Shown here: in pieces, positions 44,810 through 56,269 of the stretch
How the letters are laid out: every line of letters begins with the position of its first letter
Numbering within the stretch: the first letter of the stretch is position 1
NCBI GenBank assembly: GCA_907163375.1
Contig: CAJQUW010007998.1
Coordinates: forward strand, 62,001 to 126,000
Reading direction: 5' to 3'
Source of the DNA: Prostheceraeus crozeri
Taxonomy: Eukaryota; Platyhelminthes; Polycladida; Euryleptidae
DNA: 64,000 nt
Translations under genes and position numbers: made by a program
The notes under the pieces: model-generated
Told to the model about the DNA's origin: nothing
What the model saw: the letters and a program-made list of their open reading frames with translations, nothing else
Database searches by the model: none

Positions 44810-46130
44810 CCAGGTATTTCGTTTATAGCTTACAATTATGAAATTGAATTCGATAATGTTACTTACTTACAAACTAAAGGTTGCGCTATGGGATCGCATT
44901 ATGGGCCTCCCTTTGCTATTATAACTGTTCATTTTATTGAAACCGAAGCGTCAAAGAGGCTTAGAATTCTTGGGATAAAACCACCTATCTACCACCGTTA
45001 CATAGATGACATAATCATGGGACCTTTTGAACATGATATGTCTATTTACAATAAAATCCTTAACTGTTTCAACTCAATTAATGATAATATACAGTTTACC
45101 ATAGAAGTTCCTGAGAACAACACTTTAAACTTCCTTGACATCTCTATATTCATTACCGACAACAAAATTTGTTACGCTTGGTATTCGAAACCAACCCATT
45201 CCGAAATCACTTTACATAAGGACAGTTGGTTGCCGCAACACGTTAAAAACAACTATGTTTATACTTCCACGAGTCGTATTTCTAGTAGATGTTCCTCATC
45301 GCCCCTAAAACAAAAATCCATTTACAAATTTAAAAATAGATTAAGGAAAAATAATTACAGTAATCGTGACCTTAAGCCAAGAATTAAATGTAAGCCTAGA
45401 AACAATAGATATAACGAAAATAATGTAAAATTCTCTATTAATTTTATTAATGATAGCTGTAATAGAAAATTGAATCGTTTGATTAATAAATATAAGTTGC
45501 CCGTAACGTTGATAAGTAAACCCAATAAAACTACTAGTCAATACTTTTCTCGTAAAACTAATTATAAGCATAGTAACTGTGAACTGTGTGATACGATCGA
45601 CTGTAATTATCCGTGCGATGTCCGGTTTGTAGTGTATGAATTTAAGTGTAATTATTGCAGCAAATCATACATTGGTCAGACCAATAGGCCGTTTAGAATT
45701 CGTTACGAAGAACACAAGCGTAGCCTAGCCCTTAGGAATAAAACCAGCGCTCTTGCGGAGCACTCTAAAAATGAACATAGCGATAGGTTGACCATTTCTG
45801 ACTCTAGTGTGCACTTTTTAGCGAAACATAAATCACCTTTAGAAAACAGATTAATTGAGGCCCGCTTCATCCGCGAGAACAGACCGGAGCTCAATCGCAA
45901 ACACGAGCTGGTCGCTTGAGCGATACTCCGCTATGCGGTGTCGGGATTTGTCAAAGGCTGCTATTTAAGGAAATCACACTGCACTTCTGGTCTTCTTCTA
46001 GCACTGACGCTGTGACTGGGTCACGAAACGTTTGCTGTTTTGTAAACTATTTTAATTTCTTTTATTTTACTTTGAAACAGCCGTAATTAAAGGGAGTGCC
46101 TACATTGATTTCTTTTCTTGATCGACGATG
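44797..46130 (+). repeat. Forward 3' arm of the Penelope-like dimer
   Basis: Inverted partner of 41,769-43,102. The non-coding tail (45,920-46,130) includes GGGTCACGAAACGTTTGC; ACGAAACGTT-type tails are common at Penelope 3' ends. Confidence 0.92.
44888..45919 (+). CDS. Penelope RT C-terminal half + GIY-YIG endonuclease
   Basis: 343 codons. RT motif B (AMGSHYGPPFA) opens it, then YHRYIDDI (motif C), LNFLDISI, a long basic linker with SINFINDSCNRKLNRL, and the GIY-YIG domain: VVYEFKCNYCSKSYIGQT, RIRYEEH, LAEHSKNEH, LENRLIEARF. The CxxC and His pair of the Penelope endonuclease are present. The endonuclease nicks target DNA so that the RT can prime. The reading frame is open upstream of the ATG for 26 codons, back to the break after 43,598-44,809. 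Confidence 0.92.
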   Translation: MGSHYGPPFAIITVHFIETEASKRLRILGIKPPIYHRYIDDIIMGPFEHDMSIYNKILNCFNSINDNIQFTIEVPENNTLNFLDISIFITDNKICYAWYSKPTHSEITLHKDSWLPQHVKNNYVYTSTSRISSRCSSSPLKQKSIYKFKNRLRKNNYSNRDLKPRIKCKPRNNRYNENNVKFSINFINDSCNRKLNRLINKYKLPVTLISKPNKTTSQYFSRKTNYKHSNCELCDTIDCNYPCDVRFVVYEFKCNYCSKSYIGQTNRPFRIRYEEHKRSLALRNKTSALAEHSKNEHSDRLTISDSSVHFLAKHKSPLENRLIEARFIRENRPELNRKHELVA

Positions 46131-46138
46131 TTGACATA

Positions 46139-48061
46139 TGAGAATTAGGATATGTGCGTCTCACAATGACAGACCGTGTCGCTGTAATTGAATGTAGATG
46201 TCAACTGTGTAAATGCGCTCGCTATCTTATTGTGTTATGAAATATGTTCATCAAGCCTATTCAACATTATGGAAGCATCTTTCACTTCAATTGACATTAA
46301 AATTCTGTAGCATGAAATTCTGTAGTCAAAAAAAGCAATTAGATAGATGAAAATGCCTAGAAATTGAAAAATATTTGTCAGATTATCAATGATCCAAATA
46401 TGATTTACCTTTTTTTAAGTTTTGCTACTGATGCAAACACTTTAGCTTCAGTATTTGCTGATTGGTGGGTAAGTATGTCTGCTTCATTGCTATCAGATAA
46501 TTTTGCAGTCTGGGACAGTTCAATCATTGCTTAATGAAAAGCAGATAATTACTTAAAACTGACATCCTGTAATTGCCAAAGGAAACCGAAAAATAGAGCA
46601 TCATTGTTGTCTGTCTTCGGTTTCCATTTTCTCCCTCGTTTCACTGCTTTACTCCTTCAAAGATGTTCTCTTGATAATTGTGAAATATATAAATAATCAT
46701 ATGCAACATCCTTGTGTTTGACTATAATCAATATATCTTGATTTATTATATAATAGCTTTTACTACACCTCTTCTTGTCCTTACAAAGTCTGACTCGGCC
46801 ATCTGTTAAGTTAGATTACATACTTTCAGCTATCATTATAATCACATTTGGACTGCCGAGAACAGTAATTGTCCCCTTTCGATAAATGAAAAAAGTGTCT
46901 CGCATCATTATAACACACTTAGCTCATGAACGGTCATGCGGTCATGGTTCATGTAAGTAAGTGCTCGACAATTACATGCATTTCTCGTCAATGCGATTTT
47001 GAAGGATTCTCAACGATCTTGCGAGTACGTTCTCATTTTCTGTGCACCCATGTCCGATTGGTACAGCTGTTTGCTGCTGGCAACTGAATTTCATTACCAA
47101 ATTAAGAAATACCGGAGCCAAATAAGAATCGAATTCGTAATTTTTTGATGTCCTCGGTCTCACAGCTGTCATCCGAAGTTACCGAGCTTGAATTCTTTAA
47201 GCATGGATGCCATGATGCATGCTTAAGTTAAACGGAAAATTAACGGTAAATTAAGATGAATCTTTATCCGACTAGAATCTCATTTGTACTAGAAATCACT
47301 TGCTCTTGTCTTAATTCATGAACAGAGCTACCACTATTTCACAGTTGTCGTTGATAGCTGGGGTAATCTCACTCGTCAACATTTCAGATTTTGTTAAAAG
47401 CATCATTAAAAGCATCACATCATCAAGTTGTCAACATTTTATAATGCAATGAAGCACAATATCCAAGCAATAATCGATCACATATTTCGCAATTGAAACT
47501 CAGATTTTTACATTGACATTTTAGGCTTGACATTTGTCTCTTCATTTGCAGATAATTACGCATTCATAGTCTGCATTTATCAGCTTTTATTATAAATGTG
47601 CATGTATGCATGAATCAATGAAAATTCTACACAATTACATGCAGCACTTACTGACAAGAACTGGGGATCAGGAGGCACAGGCTCAAGCCCAACCAAAGAA
47701 TGTTTGGTAGCAACTGGGAAAGATGAAGGGATCATCTAAGATCTTCTGCAATTAATTTTTGGCAAGCAATCAATTGATTGCAATTAGCAGCCATCTCAAT
47801 CGATAAATTGCAAGTATTTATCATTGCCGTTTGTAAAGACTGATGAACAAATCGTATAGTAGCTTTCATCAATTTGGATAGTGACATTGAGAAGTCCCAT
47901 TGCATGAAATACATAAGCTAAGTATAACTGTACCCTTAATTGGATGTGACTGTTGATCATATTTATCACAGATCTAAAGTTCATTCATCATAAATATAGT
48001 GATAATCACTTGTAGAAGTAAATGAATAAATAATCACACGTGCCTATAGCAGGACATAAAA
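46139..48061. other. Nothing recognised
   Basis: No coding motif or repeat partner seen; short ORFs only. Confidence 0.4.
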
Positions 48062-48655
48062 TGCTATTTTTTTGACACTATTTCACATTTTCCATTGAGT
48101 AACCTACTACTGTATTGGTACTGTCACCCAGTCAGAGTGCTAAGCTGAGGACTGTGATTCTCTCGAAAAGAGCCAGTCAGTCACAGATTCTTAGAAAAGA
48201 AGGAATTATTGCCATCTGGCTGATGATCATCAAGTTCATGTTTCATTGTTCCGCAAGGATCGCCTATGTGTCTCACGGTCTACTATTGTTATTGTCTATC
48301 GATCGGCTGCACTAAAGGGATGCTGCTGACTTGTTTGACGGCTGGCGAATACCGATGTATGGAGGCGTCCACATGCAATTCGGTTTCGAAACCAGATTCA
48401 TTTTCTGTGATGCCGTCAGTGCTATAACAACACGTGTAATATAAGCCTATAATAATGGTATGGGACCTATGTTAGCTAGAATTTTGCATCATGTTAGGCT
48501 TGGGTGTGGAGCCCAAGCCCTCTTGGGGACCAAGGATGCAATTCTATGGTAGAGGAATTTTGCATGTAGTTAAACTTGGGTCATCAAAAGTCTTGCTTGG
48601 GCTGCTTGAGGCTTGGGATAAACCCAAGTAAAACCCAAGCCCTATGGCAACCTTG
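48062..48655 (+). mobile_element. Family E hAT-like element, copy E1 (left end missing)
   Basis: Inverted relative to E2 at 61.7-62.4 kb and matching it over most of its length (CTGTCACCCAGTCAGAG, GATGATCATCA, CATCATGTTAGGCTTGGG). The right end is ...CCCTATGGCAACCTTG at 48,655. GCTTGGG/CCCAAGC words recur at 48,495-48,640. The left TIR is not found; the match begins near 48,062. Confidence 0.75.
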
Positions 48656-49573
48656 CGAACGCTCATCACACCTATTTTAATTCATCATTCTATCTGACGA
48701 AATATAGTTTCTATCCACAAAAATTAGATTGTTCAAGTCCATCAGTTTACTATAGGACTGCAAACTAATACAAAGCGGAACTTAACTTTCAAGATTGAGC
48801 AAACAATTTTTGAGATGCAATGATGGGACAGAAACGCAAACATTCTTATATTCTAGTGGAGTTATAGTAAATTATTATAATTATTGCATAAATAACAAAT
48901 GCGAGAGCCGGCTGGCTATTTTGGACTGCTGATAATTGGCTAGTTGATCATAAAATAGGCAACGAACTATAATGTACAAGCAGCCATCATGTGTCTACGG
49001 TGCACATTATTTGATGGAAGAATGCATCATAGGCACAAATCATTTTAAAGTAAGCAGTGGAATGTAAGGTGAAATGGTAGTAGCAGAATTTCAAACTGCT
49101 GTCCAACAGGTATATAACAGCGCTCACCCCTGAATAACATAAAAGGTTTATAGAACAAATTGAGAGGCATGAAACTAATATTATAATAATGGACAGGATA
49201 AGTAAGTGTAAATAAACCAAAGAGGGATGAAATAACATTCGCTTTATAGAATCCCATGGAAACTCTAGCATTTTTTCAGTGGAAATGAGAAAGAAAATTC
49301 CCATTATCAAGTCTGCAAATATACCTGTTTTGATAGATAGATAAATGTAGGGGCCCAAGTATTCTTTTCTGCAGTAAAATTGATATTTCATACTACAATA
49401 TTCAAGCTGAAAAGTTGCAAGAGAAAATCAAATCTCAAAGCCTCAGTTGGCACAGATTGCTGATAATTTGTCAAAAATCATCCCTTTGTTATATCGGTAG
49501 AATTAATGACCTCGCAGTGACTTTAAAAAGGCAGCAATAAATGATACAACATATGATTAGGAACGCTTTTTAG
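48656..49573. other. Possible family C fragment near 48,715-48,800; rest unrecognised
   Basis: CCACAAAAATTAGATTGTTCAAG and GGACTGCAAACTAATAC echo the reversed left end of family C (compare 32,371), but no other end was found. ORF 48,987-49,391 (minus, 134 codons) is hydrophobic and AT-driven, with no family signature. Confidence 0.35.
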
Positions 49574-49849
49574 ATCAAAATCGAAATGCAACATGTTTCA
49601 AATGGTTTGAAACGAAAATAAGCCGAAAGTGTACAATGCCGGCATATTCAATGAAAGCGTTTTTGCACTCTCGAATTTCAATTGATAGACCGAAAAGGGG
49701 GAAAGACACAGAATTTGTTCCTAGAGATGTATCTACTGCACACGATGATGATTATTGATCTGAAAAGACTTGTAGACAACTGAGATGTAATTTGTAGTCT
49801 GTATTAATGGGAGGTTCTTTATGTAAGGGTCGATGGACGGTGGGAATTC
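49574..49849 (+). repeat. Repeat family F, copy 2 (276 bp)
   Basis: Direct partner of 40,487-40,763. The sequences flanking the two copies do not match, so the repeat unit is well bounded on both sides. Confidence 0.85.
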
Positions 49850-50633
49850 AATTGTTAATGGACGAAAATCAGTGACACATTCTGATATAAACTTTGTTTG
49901 GAAAACATTCCCGGAGGGAAGCAAGATGACTTTTTCGAGAATATATTGTCATTTGTGAGGCCTGTATACCAATCTTTGCAGCATCTATCTGGTTGTCTGG
50001 TTGTCTGGTTGAATGTCCATTACGAAATTGATCCTTATCCACATCAAAAAATTGTTGACTCCTGAAAATTCTGCGATTGGAAATCGCAAGAATATACCCT
50101 AAATGCATTAAAAAATTGGTTTTCTCAAAATTTTTCTGCAAAGTCTACAAATTCAGAAAAGTCATCAGTCGGACATACATTGTATCAATAATTCTGGTTC
50201 ATAACGATTGATGTTAATAGCTATGTGCTCTTGATTATAGGCTATATGAACATCCTACCCATGCAATCTTTTTGCACAAAAGTTCAATGGAATTCTAAGC
50301 TATAAACTGAGGTTGCGTCATCAAACACGTCGTTGTACGTCCCACAGATTAATATAAAGCAAGAGTTCTCAAAATCATGGATGCTGAATATTCAAGTGCT
50401 TTTCCTTCAAAACTAAATGACTTCTCTAAATTGTGTGGTAGAAACTTCATTGTGAAGCAGAACACGTCATTGTGCAAATTTTGACCCCACATCAAAGTAT
50501 CAAATATATGTACATCAGACAGATTTTTGAATTTGGCCACGTACCCTTGTCATGACACCGAAAAGAGGATAATGTACGCACAGACGCAATTTGGTCCTAC
50601 ACGCATTGTGAATTCCATAAAGTAATTCTCTCT

Positions 50634-50684
<51 letters not shown>

Positions 50685-51630
50685 TCTCTCTTCTCTCTCT
50701 CAAGGGACACAGTTGGGTAGCCTATTTATTCTTACAGTTGAGCCATTTGATATCGCATCTCAACTATAACAGAATCAAGAGCGTCGACTACAGAACTAAT
50801 CCCGATTTCCTCTCTTAATTCGATCTCAACTCATATACACATACCGACTGCATTCCAATTTCAATTTAAGTTTTTCTGTTGCAGTGCAATCTGTAATTTG
50901 CCAATGTCTTCCGATAGCAATCTGCGTAATTGCGCGGGATATTGAAGTGTTATCCGAGGTCATGTCAAAGATATTCAACGGATGTAGAGGAACTTCATAC
51001 CCATTACAGAGAGGAATTTAGAACACACGACATTGATGACTTCAATTATTTAGAGGGGTTTAGAAATCACCTGAGCCAATTTATGGCTAATTCTGGAGGC
51101 AACTTGGAAAACATGAATGTTGCCGCTAAGTATGAACAAAAAGTGTCGGAAATAAAAGTGATCTGACAATCTATACTGGAGAATTAATGATAACTTAAAA
51201 ATTAAGTAATGAAAGATGTACTAGTTTATTAACCTGACGAAGGTTCAACGACAAGTTGCACAAGATGAAAGAGCATTAATAGTAGGATGACAAACTAGAA
51301 GTGGGAATCCTTCACCGACAACTTTACATGCATTACAAGATTTTGATTAATAAAGAATTAGATCTGAAATAACCTTGACGGTACATCCTGCGGTGGAGAA
51401 TTGCGGAAGCATCAGTGCGTTTCAAGTATCCGTGATAGTTTTGCATGCAGCTTTTACAGCCTATTAATCTAATGACTGGATGCGAAATTTCCTAATTTAG
51501 CGACCGAGAGTTTAAGGGTCAAAACTAATTACAGATAGAAGAGCATTTGGGAGAGGAAAGAACTTGAGTCCATCCAGCGATGAGACCAACGAGATTGTAG
51601 GTCTCAATGAGTGTGATGTGCGAAAAGGTG
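49850..51630. other. No firm gene; (CT)n microsatellite inside
   Basis: Holds the CT repeat at 50,627-50,702. ORF 50,930-51,166 (+) reads EELHTHYREEFRTHDIDDF and is protein-like in composition, after a CTGTTGCAG acceptor-like site at 50,876-50,884, but a stop lies between the two. No family recognised. Confidence 0.35.
50627..50702. repeat. (CT)n microsatellite, ~76 bp
   Basis: CT run with TTTT and TTC interruptions. Confidence 0.95.
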
Positions 51631-51639
51631 CAATTTTAC

Positions 51640-51899
51640 GGCACTACTGCAGTTTAGTGCATCCTAAAACAACGGCGCATTCTCCCGCAAACGATGACTA
51701 CGCACATTACACCGAAGCGCGCGCTCGGTGTAATGTACGAAGACGAAGACGAAGACACACGAAGACACAAAGACACTCATTTAGGGAAGAACGAACGGCA
51801 TTCATTCTATTGATTAAATCATGTTGTTCTCACATGCATTTTAGGGTGCACTAAACTGCAGTAGGGGTAAAAGAGGGTGCACTAAACTGCAGTAGTGCC
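51640..51899. mobile_element. Mutator-like MITE, 260 bp, perfect 9 bp TSD
   Basis: CAATTTTAC occurs exactly at 51,631-51,639 and 51,900-51,908. Ends GGCACTACTGCAGTTTAGTG and the inverse form a ~25 bp TIR. A third copy of the right-end word (GGTGCACTAAACTGCAGTAG) lies just inside the right end. A 9 bp target duplication is the Mutator (MULE) signature. Internal (GAAGAC)n patch and a CACCGAGCGC-type palindrome near 51,708-51,735; non-coding. Confidence 0.85.
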
Positions 51900-51908
51900 C
51901 AATTTTAC

Positions 51909-52866
51909 ATCCTGTCAGACTTATTTACATAATTGAATTAACTTTTGGTTAATTGTTGAATTGATTGGTCAGGTTATCAGAAGTTTGATAAAGCTTAGCA
52001 TAACCTGATTATCATTCTGCAATTTTCTTGAAATTTTTATCATAATTTCATCATAGTACAAAATAATCTTAAGGGATCCCTCCTCCCAGAAGATGGTTTT
52101 TCTTTAAATCCAAGATTGTTATCCATAGTAATATTCTAACTTCTTGTAGATGTTTTGCACTCTCTTTAACTGCTTCCTCTAATAATAAGTTAAGATGCGC
52201 ACAGTGATACTTATCAATTGAGCCAATTGACCAATTAAACTGCACTTTAATCTTTTAAACACTCAGGGCAAGTTTAAAAGTTGATGAAAGTGGTTAATGA
52301 GGGTCTGAAACAAGTTGAATACTAACCTAAACTTACACGTTTAGAAAGTACTCATCAAAGTAACAAAAATTCGGTTATGATGCATTTCCCTAGTGAATAA
52401 TTGCATAGCCGCTTGAGTTTTCAGCATTTAGTTTAAATGATAAGCAAATGACATATCAACAGGAATCACTTTATACGAGAAACGTGCACATACATGAAGC
52501 GACACTTGCACTTCACTGCCAAGGAAGAAAGACAATTGGCGTGAACTGCAATATCAAATTGTAGCAATTTTCATGCACAATCGCTGAATGGCTGGAGGGA
52601 GACAATCATTTAGAAGAACTTTTTACCGACAAATATCTTCGCAATGATCAAAGCATCAAAATATGAAGGAAACAGCGTACGATTACAGATTCGGCTTGGA
52701 ATTCTTCTTGTTCCTCACATCAATGGAAATGAGGATTTGATTCAGTTTCATCATTTCTGTCCCACGTACATTGCTGCAGATAATCCGCAAGTTTTTCTCT
52801 GGCTGAGGATTACCTGCTGTTGATGGTAAATCTGAAAGCAATTGTACCTTCGATGCATGTCACTGA
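51909..52866. other. Nothing recognised
   Basis: Plain AT-rich sequence up to the B3 target site. Confidence 0.4.
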
Positions 52867-53341
52867 TAGTCCGGCAGCCAGAACGAGTTTCTGCAGGGAA
52901 CGAGGCCGAAAGTGAGACTTTCACAGAGTGATGTACACCCTATGCCAGAGCTGGAAAAATTCCACTGAAATTTTTTAATTCCAATTCCAGAGCAGAAATT
53001 TCAATTCCAATTCCAATTCCAGTCGAACCAGTTCAATTCAATTCCAATTCCATAATGATATTCAATTCCGATAATTGCATGTCGCGTATATGTTAATGTA
53101 TCTAAAGTTTCCTCGCTTCAATCTAACCCATGTGCCCGTATCCTATCCTCGTTATTCCTGTGTGCCGTTCCCTGCGTCGTTCCTATGTGCGTTCTCATGT
53201 TCATAGTTCATATTTCTTGTGTATATGTACATGTATATATGTAGCCGGTCAGCCTACGCCATTTTCGTTTTGTAAACGAGATATTCAATATTTTGTGAAA
53301 AAGAGAAAAGAAAATTAACGGTCAGCAAAGAATCAAACGCT

Positions 53342-53358
53342 GAGAGAGAGAGAGAGAG
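53342..53358. repeat. (GA)n flank of inner element, left
   Basis: The GA run continues on the other side at 54,389-54,420; the inner element split one microsatellite. Confidence 0.85.
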
Positions 53359-54383
53359 CATAGAAATTAACAGTACCATAGAAAGTCCTAGAATGGAAAT
53401 TGCATGAAAATTATGGCACACGCCGGGAGAACTAAGTTGGGCCAAAATGCAAATTGTGCGAGCTGGTTTCCTTGTTTTCTTATTTGTATTTATATTTATC
53501 AAGCCAAATTGTGATCTGGATTGCTGCCCCTTGTCCAAAGATCATACACAAAAGCAATAGTGAATTTACAAAATACTGCGGCGACAGGATGACAAAAAAA
53601 GAAATCCTTTAAAACGTTCTGTACGTTCATCATTTTGAAATATCGCTCCTATAATCTATCAAGAGTATTATCAGTCACATATGCAACTTGCAATGTCGAT
53701 TTACAGAACATACATTGCTCCAGCTTGAAACCAGAGGTCAAGAAATTTCAGTATTCATTTTACTTGAAAGGGCTCCCCTGTTCACTATATTTGAACAATT
53801 TTCAAAATCTTTACATGCTTTCGAATATCAGCTTCCAAAATATCATCACACTATATCACATGTGTCATTTAGTAATTAATTGAAAAGTTCCAGCGACTAT
53901 TCACTTATCTGAGAAATTATTGTCGGTGAAGAAGCTTTCAATGTGTTTATTCGACAAAAGCGCTAGGTTTCTTAACCGTATGAAGATCATCCTATAATTA
54001 GAATTTTTTCTATTGTATTCTTGAGATATTCTTACAACCAGTGCACCGCCACATTCAATTATGACTTTGTGGACCAATTTAAATTCGAATTTTGAAAAAT
54101 AGTTGTTAATGACTGCTGCAAATCGACACAATATACAAACCCAGGGAATAGTAGGCTATACCACATGAAACAATGCCACCATCTCACTTAATATTATCTT
54201 CATAAAAATCCTGCATTAATTTGCTGCCAACAACTTTCACAACCAACTTGGCAAATAGTTTGACTATGATACAATGTTTTAGATCGAATCTGGTCTACAA
54301 ACCATAAATTTTTCCATGTGCCATCATTGTACATAGGCAAGATATCAAACTTCCATTCTAGTGTACTATTATCTACTTCTGTT

Positions 54384-54388
<5 letters not shown>
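53359..54388. mobile_element. CATAGAA-ended element nested in the hAT-like element (1,030 bp)
   Basis: Starts CATAGAAATTAACAGTA and ends TACTTCTGTTCTATG, with GAGAGAGA on both sides as the 8 bp target. CATAGAAAT ends match family D, and CTAGAATGG near the left and CCATTCTAG near the right are also in D, so it may be a longer relative. No transposase motif in its ORFs. Confidence 0.65.

Positions 54389-54420
<32 letters not shown>
54389..54420. repeat. (GA)n microsatellite
   Basis: Right part of the GA repeat split by the inner element. Confidence 0.95.
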
Positions 54421-54424
<4 letters not shown>

Positions 54425-56269
54425 GAATAAATCTATTAATAAACTGACAGAAGAAAGAAATTCAATGTGCGAATAACGTGATTGTTGATGAAAGAAAAAA
54501 CGACGATAAAAATGATATCATGAAAACTGATTAGTGGTCCATGTTAAAAAAGGAGATAACGAGCAGAGATTAAAGGAAACTCTTTCAATTTTCAAAAGAA
54601 AGTGGATTTATCGTCAAGTCTCAAAAATTTGCATAAATTAGAGACGATGAGAAATAGAAACAACAACAACTACCAACAACAACACATATGACATCTTCAA
54701 TAGCTGTTAGAAGAACTTCGGGCTCTCGCGGTGTAACTTGACTACAGAAGTAGCAACTACAACTGCCTACCAGCGAACAACAACACAGTACAGTATGCGG
54801 CAACATATCAACGAGCGCGATTGAAGATTGACGGTATAAGTGACACTGATGTTCATGATATTTATGATATTATTTTGGTATAAGTGAGTCCGATCGAATT
54901 GAAGTGAATTCAACATCAAGAAGTGAACTGCAAGTTTAAAGTTTTTCTTTTATCGTTGAGTATCGTATTTGTATAATTATCGTCTTGAAAATCAATATTG
55001 TCAATTGTTGTGATTGGAAGTTGAATAATATTTCATGTCATTGCCATTTTAATTGAATCATTAATTATTAGAATAATTTGTTGACACTGTCTATATTGTG
55101 ATTTGAACTGACAGGCTGCCCTTTAATGCAGGGTTAATTTTCCTCTTTCCGAACCGATTTTTTTCGTGTGTACAACAATTAAGTTAATCTCCAATTTTTG
55201 TGCTTATCCAATCAATAACTAAATTCAACAATCGTTTTATTTTGATTAATTATCTTACATGATAAATAAGTAAATAACAGATTGAACAATGATGATTATC
55301 TTTTCATTGTTTGCTTAATTGCTGAATTAACATTGTCCGGGGGCTGTAGGCCCATCAAAGTCACAATTAGCACCCTTTATTCAACAATAGAAAAAAAACT
55401 AGCTCTGTCGATCTATCTCTCTCTCTCTTATCTCTGCGTGCAGTTAACACAACGGCCGAATACTGTGATTTCAACTTTTGCACAAATAGATTTCTCACAG
55501 GTCTATCGAAAAGTGGAATTGAGGTTTATCAAGGTCAATTCCAATTCCAATTCCAATTCCAGTAGATTTAAATATCGTCAATTCCAATTCCAATTCCAAC
55601 TTTTCCAACTCTGGCCTATGCATACCACGAATCGTTGCGTCTGCCGAGTTCTAGTGAGTTCCTCTTCCTGTCAGACAGGATCATAGAAAAACACATGTAA
55701 ATCCAATAGGACGCAGATTGCAGTTTTTGGCTAAAATGAAATTTTCTTTGTTTTCTCTGATGAAACAAAAAGCACTAATCTCAGAGTCACAATTTTTGGA
55801 CTGGAATGTCTTCAGGTCATTTCCTTTCATGTTCATGCACCCCTGTCTATAAAGCTAAACACATTTAGGTTTGGCAAAGCTCATCATGTTGGCAAACACT
55901 AGCATTTTGAGCAACTTTATCCACATTGAACCACATTCTCACATACATTGACGATTAGATGCATGATGATAGCACATGCACATCATAGGAAACGACCTGA
56001 AGACATTCCAGTCCAAAAATTGTGACTCTAAGATTAGTGCTTTTCGTTTCATCAGAGAAAACAAAGAAAATTTCATTTTAGTCAAAAACTGCAATCTGCG
56101 TCCTATTGGATTTACATGTGTTTTTCTATGATCCTGTCTGACAGGAAGAGGAACTCACTAGAACTCGGCAGACGCAACGATTCATAGTATGCATAGGGTG
56201 TATATCACTCTGTGAAAGTCTCACTTTCGGCCTCGTTCCCTGAAGAAACTCGTTCTGGCTGCCGGACTA

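Larger units (their letters stand above)
41739..46128 (+). mobile_element. Penelope-like element, head-to-head inverted dimer in one 10 bp TSD
   Basis: TGTTGACATA flanks the unit (41,729-41,738 and 46,129-46,138). Inside are a reversed 3' part (41,769-43,102) and a longer forward copy (from about 43,103 to 46,130) that ends in the same 1,334 bp. The reversed copy has 30 extra bases at its outer end (41,739-41,768). The two arms differ at only a few bases, so they are very young or were homogenised. Penelope-like elements are known for partial tandem or inverted pairs (pseudo-LTRs). Because one duplication encloses both arms, they probably entered together. The reading is divided, so the copy looks inactive as sequenced. 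Confidence 0.88.
52946..55613. mobile_element. hAT-like element with (AATTCC)n subterminal arrays (2,668 bp)
   Basis: Begins CAGAGCTGGAAAAATTCC and ends with the inverse TTTTCCAACTCTG; CAGAG is the classic hAT terminus. Target 8-mers CCCTATGC (52,938-52,945) and GCCTATGC (55,614-55,621) differ at one base. CAATTCCAATTCC arrays sit just inside both ends (about 52,977-53,065 and 55,538-55,604), in the position where hAT transposases bind subterminal repeats. No hAT dimerisation or DDE motif was found, so it is non-autonomous. Confidence 0.85.
52869..56267. mobile_element. Foldback family B, copy B3, split by a hAT-like insertion
   Basis: TA at 52,867-52,868 and 56,268-56,269; ends GTCCGGCAGCCAGAACGAG ... 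GGCTGCCGGAC. Removing 2,676 bp (the hAT-like element plus one target copy) leaves 723 bp, the same size as B1. The intact right arm (CACCCTATGCATAC inverted near 56,190) shows the original sequence at the insertion point. Confidence 0.92.

Noticed and set aside
45920-46130. Hammerhead ribozyme in the Penelope tail (ACGAAACGTT core-like word)
   Set aside because: Penelope elements can carry hammerheads, but I could not find the CTGATGA half at a workable distance in the tail or 5' region.
48987-49391. 134-codon minus-strand ORF with hydrophobic stretches, possible membrane protein
   Set aside because: Hydrophobic residues follow from T-rich codons; an overlapping ORF in another frame looks the same, and there is no motif or splice context.
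50930-51166. Possible host exon (EELHTHYREEFRTHDIDDF)
   Set aside because: A stop separates it from the nearby acceptor-like site, no donor at its end, and no family recognised; kept only as a note.
53130-53318. Short ORF in the nested region as a coding gene
   Set aside because: It crosses the start of the GA microsatellite zone, has no motif and lies inside a non-autonomous element.
55282-55686. 134-codon ORF in the hAT-like element as a possible transposase
   Set aside because: Its end is made of AATTCC repeats read as SNSNSN and QFQFQ; no hAT motif.
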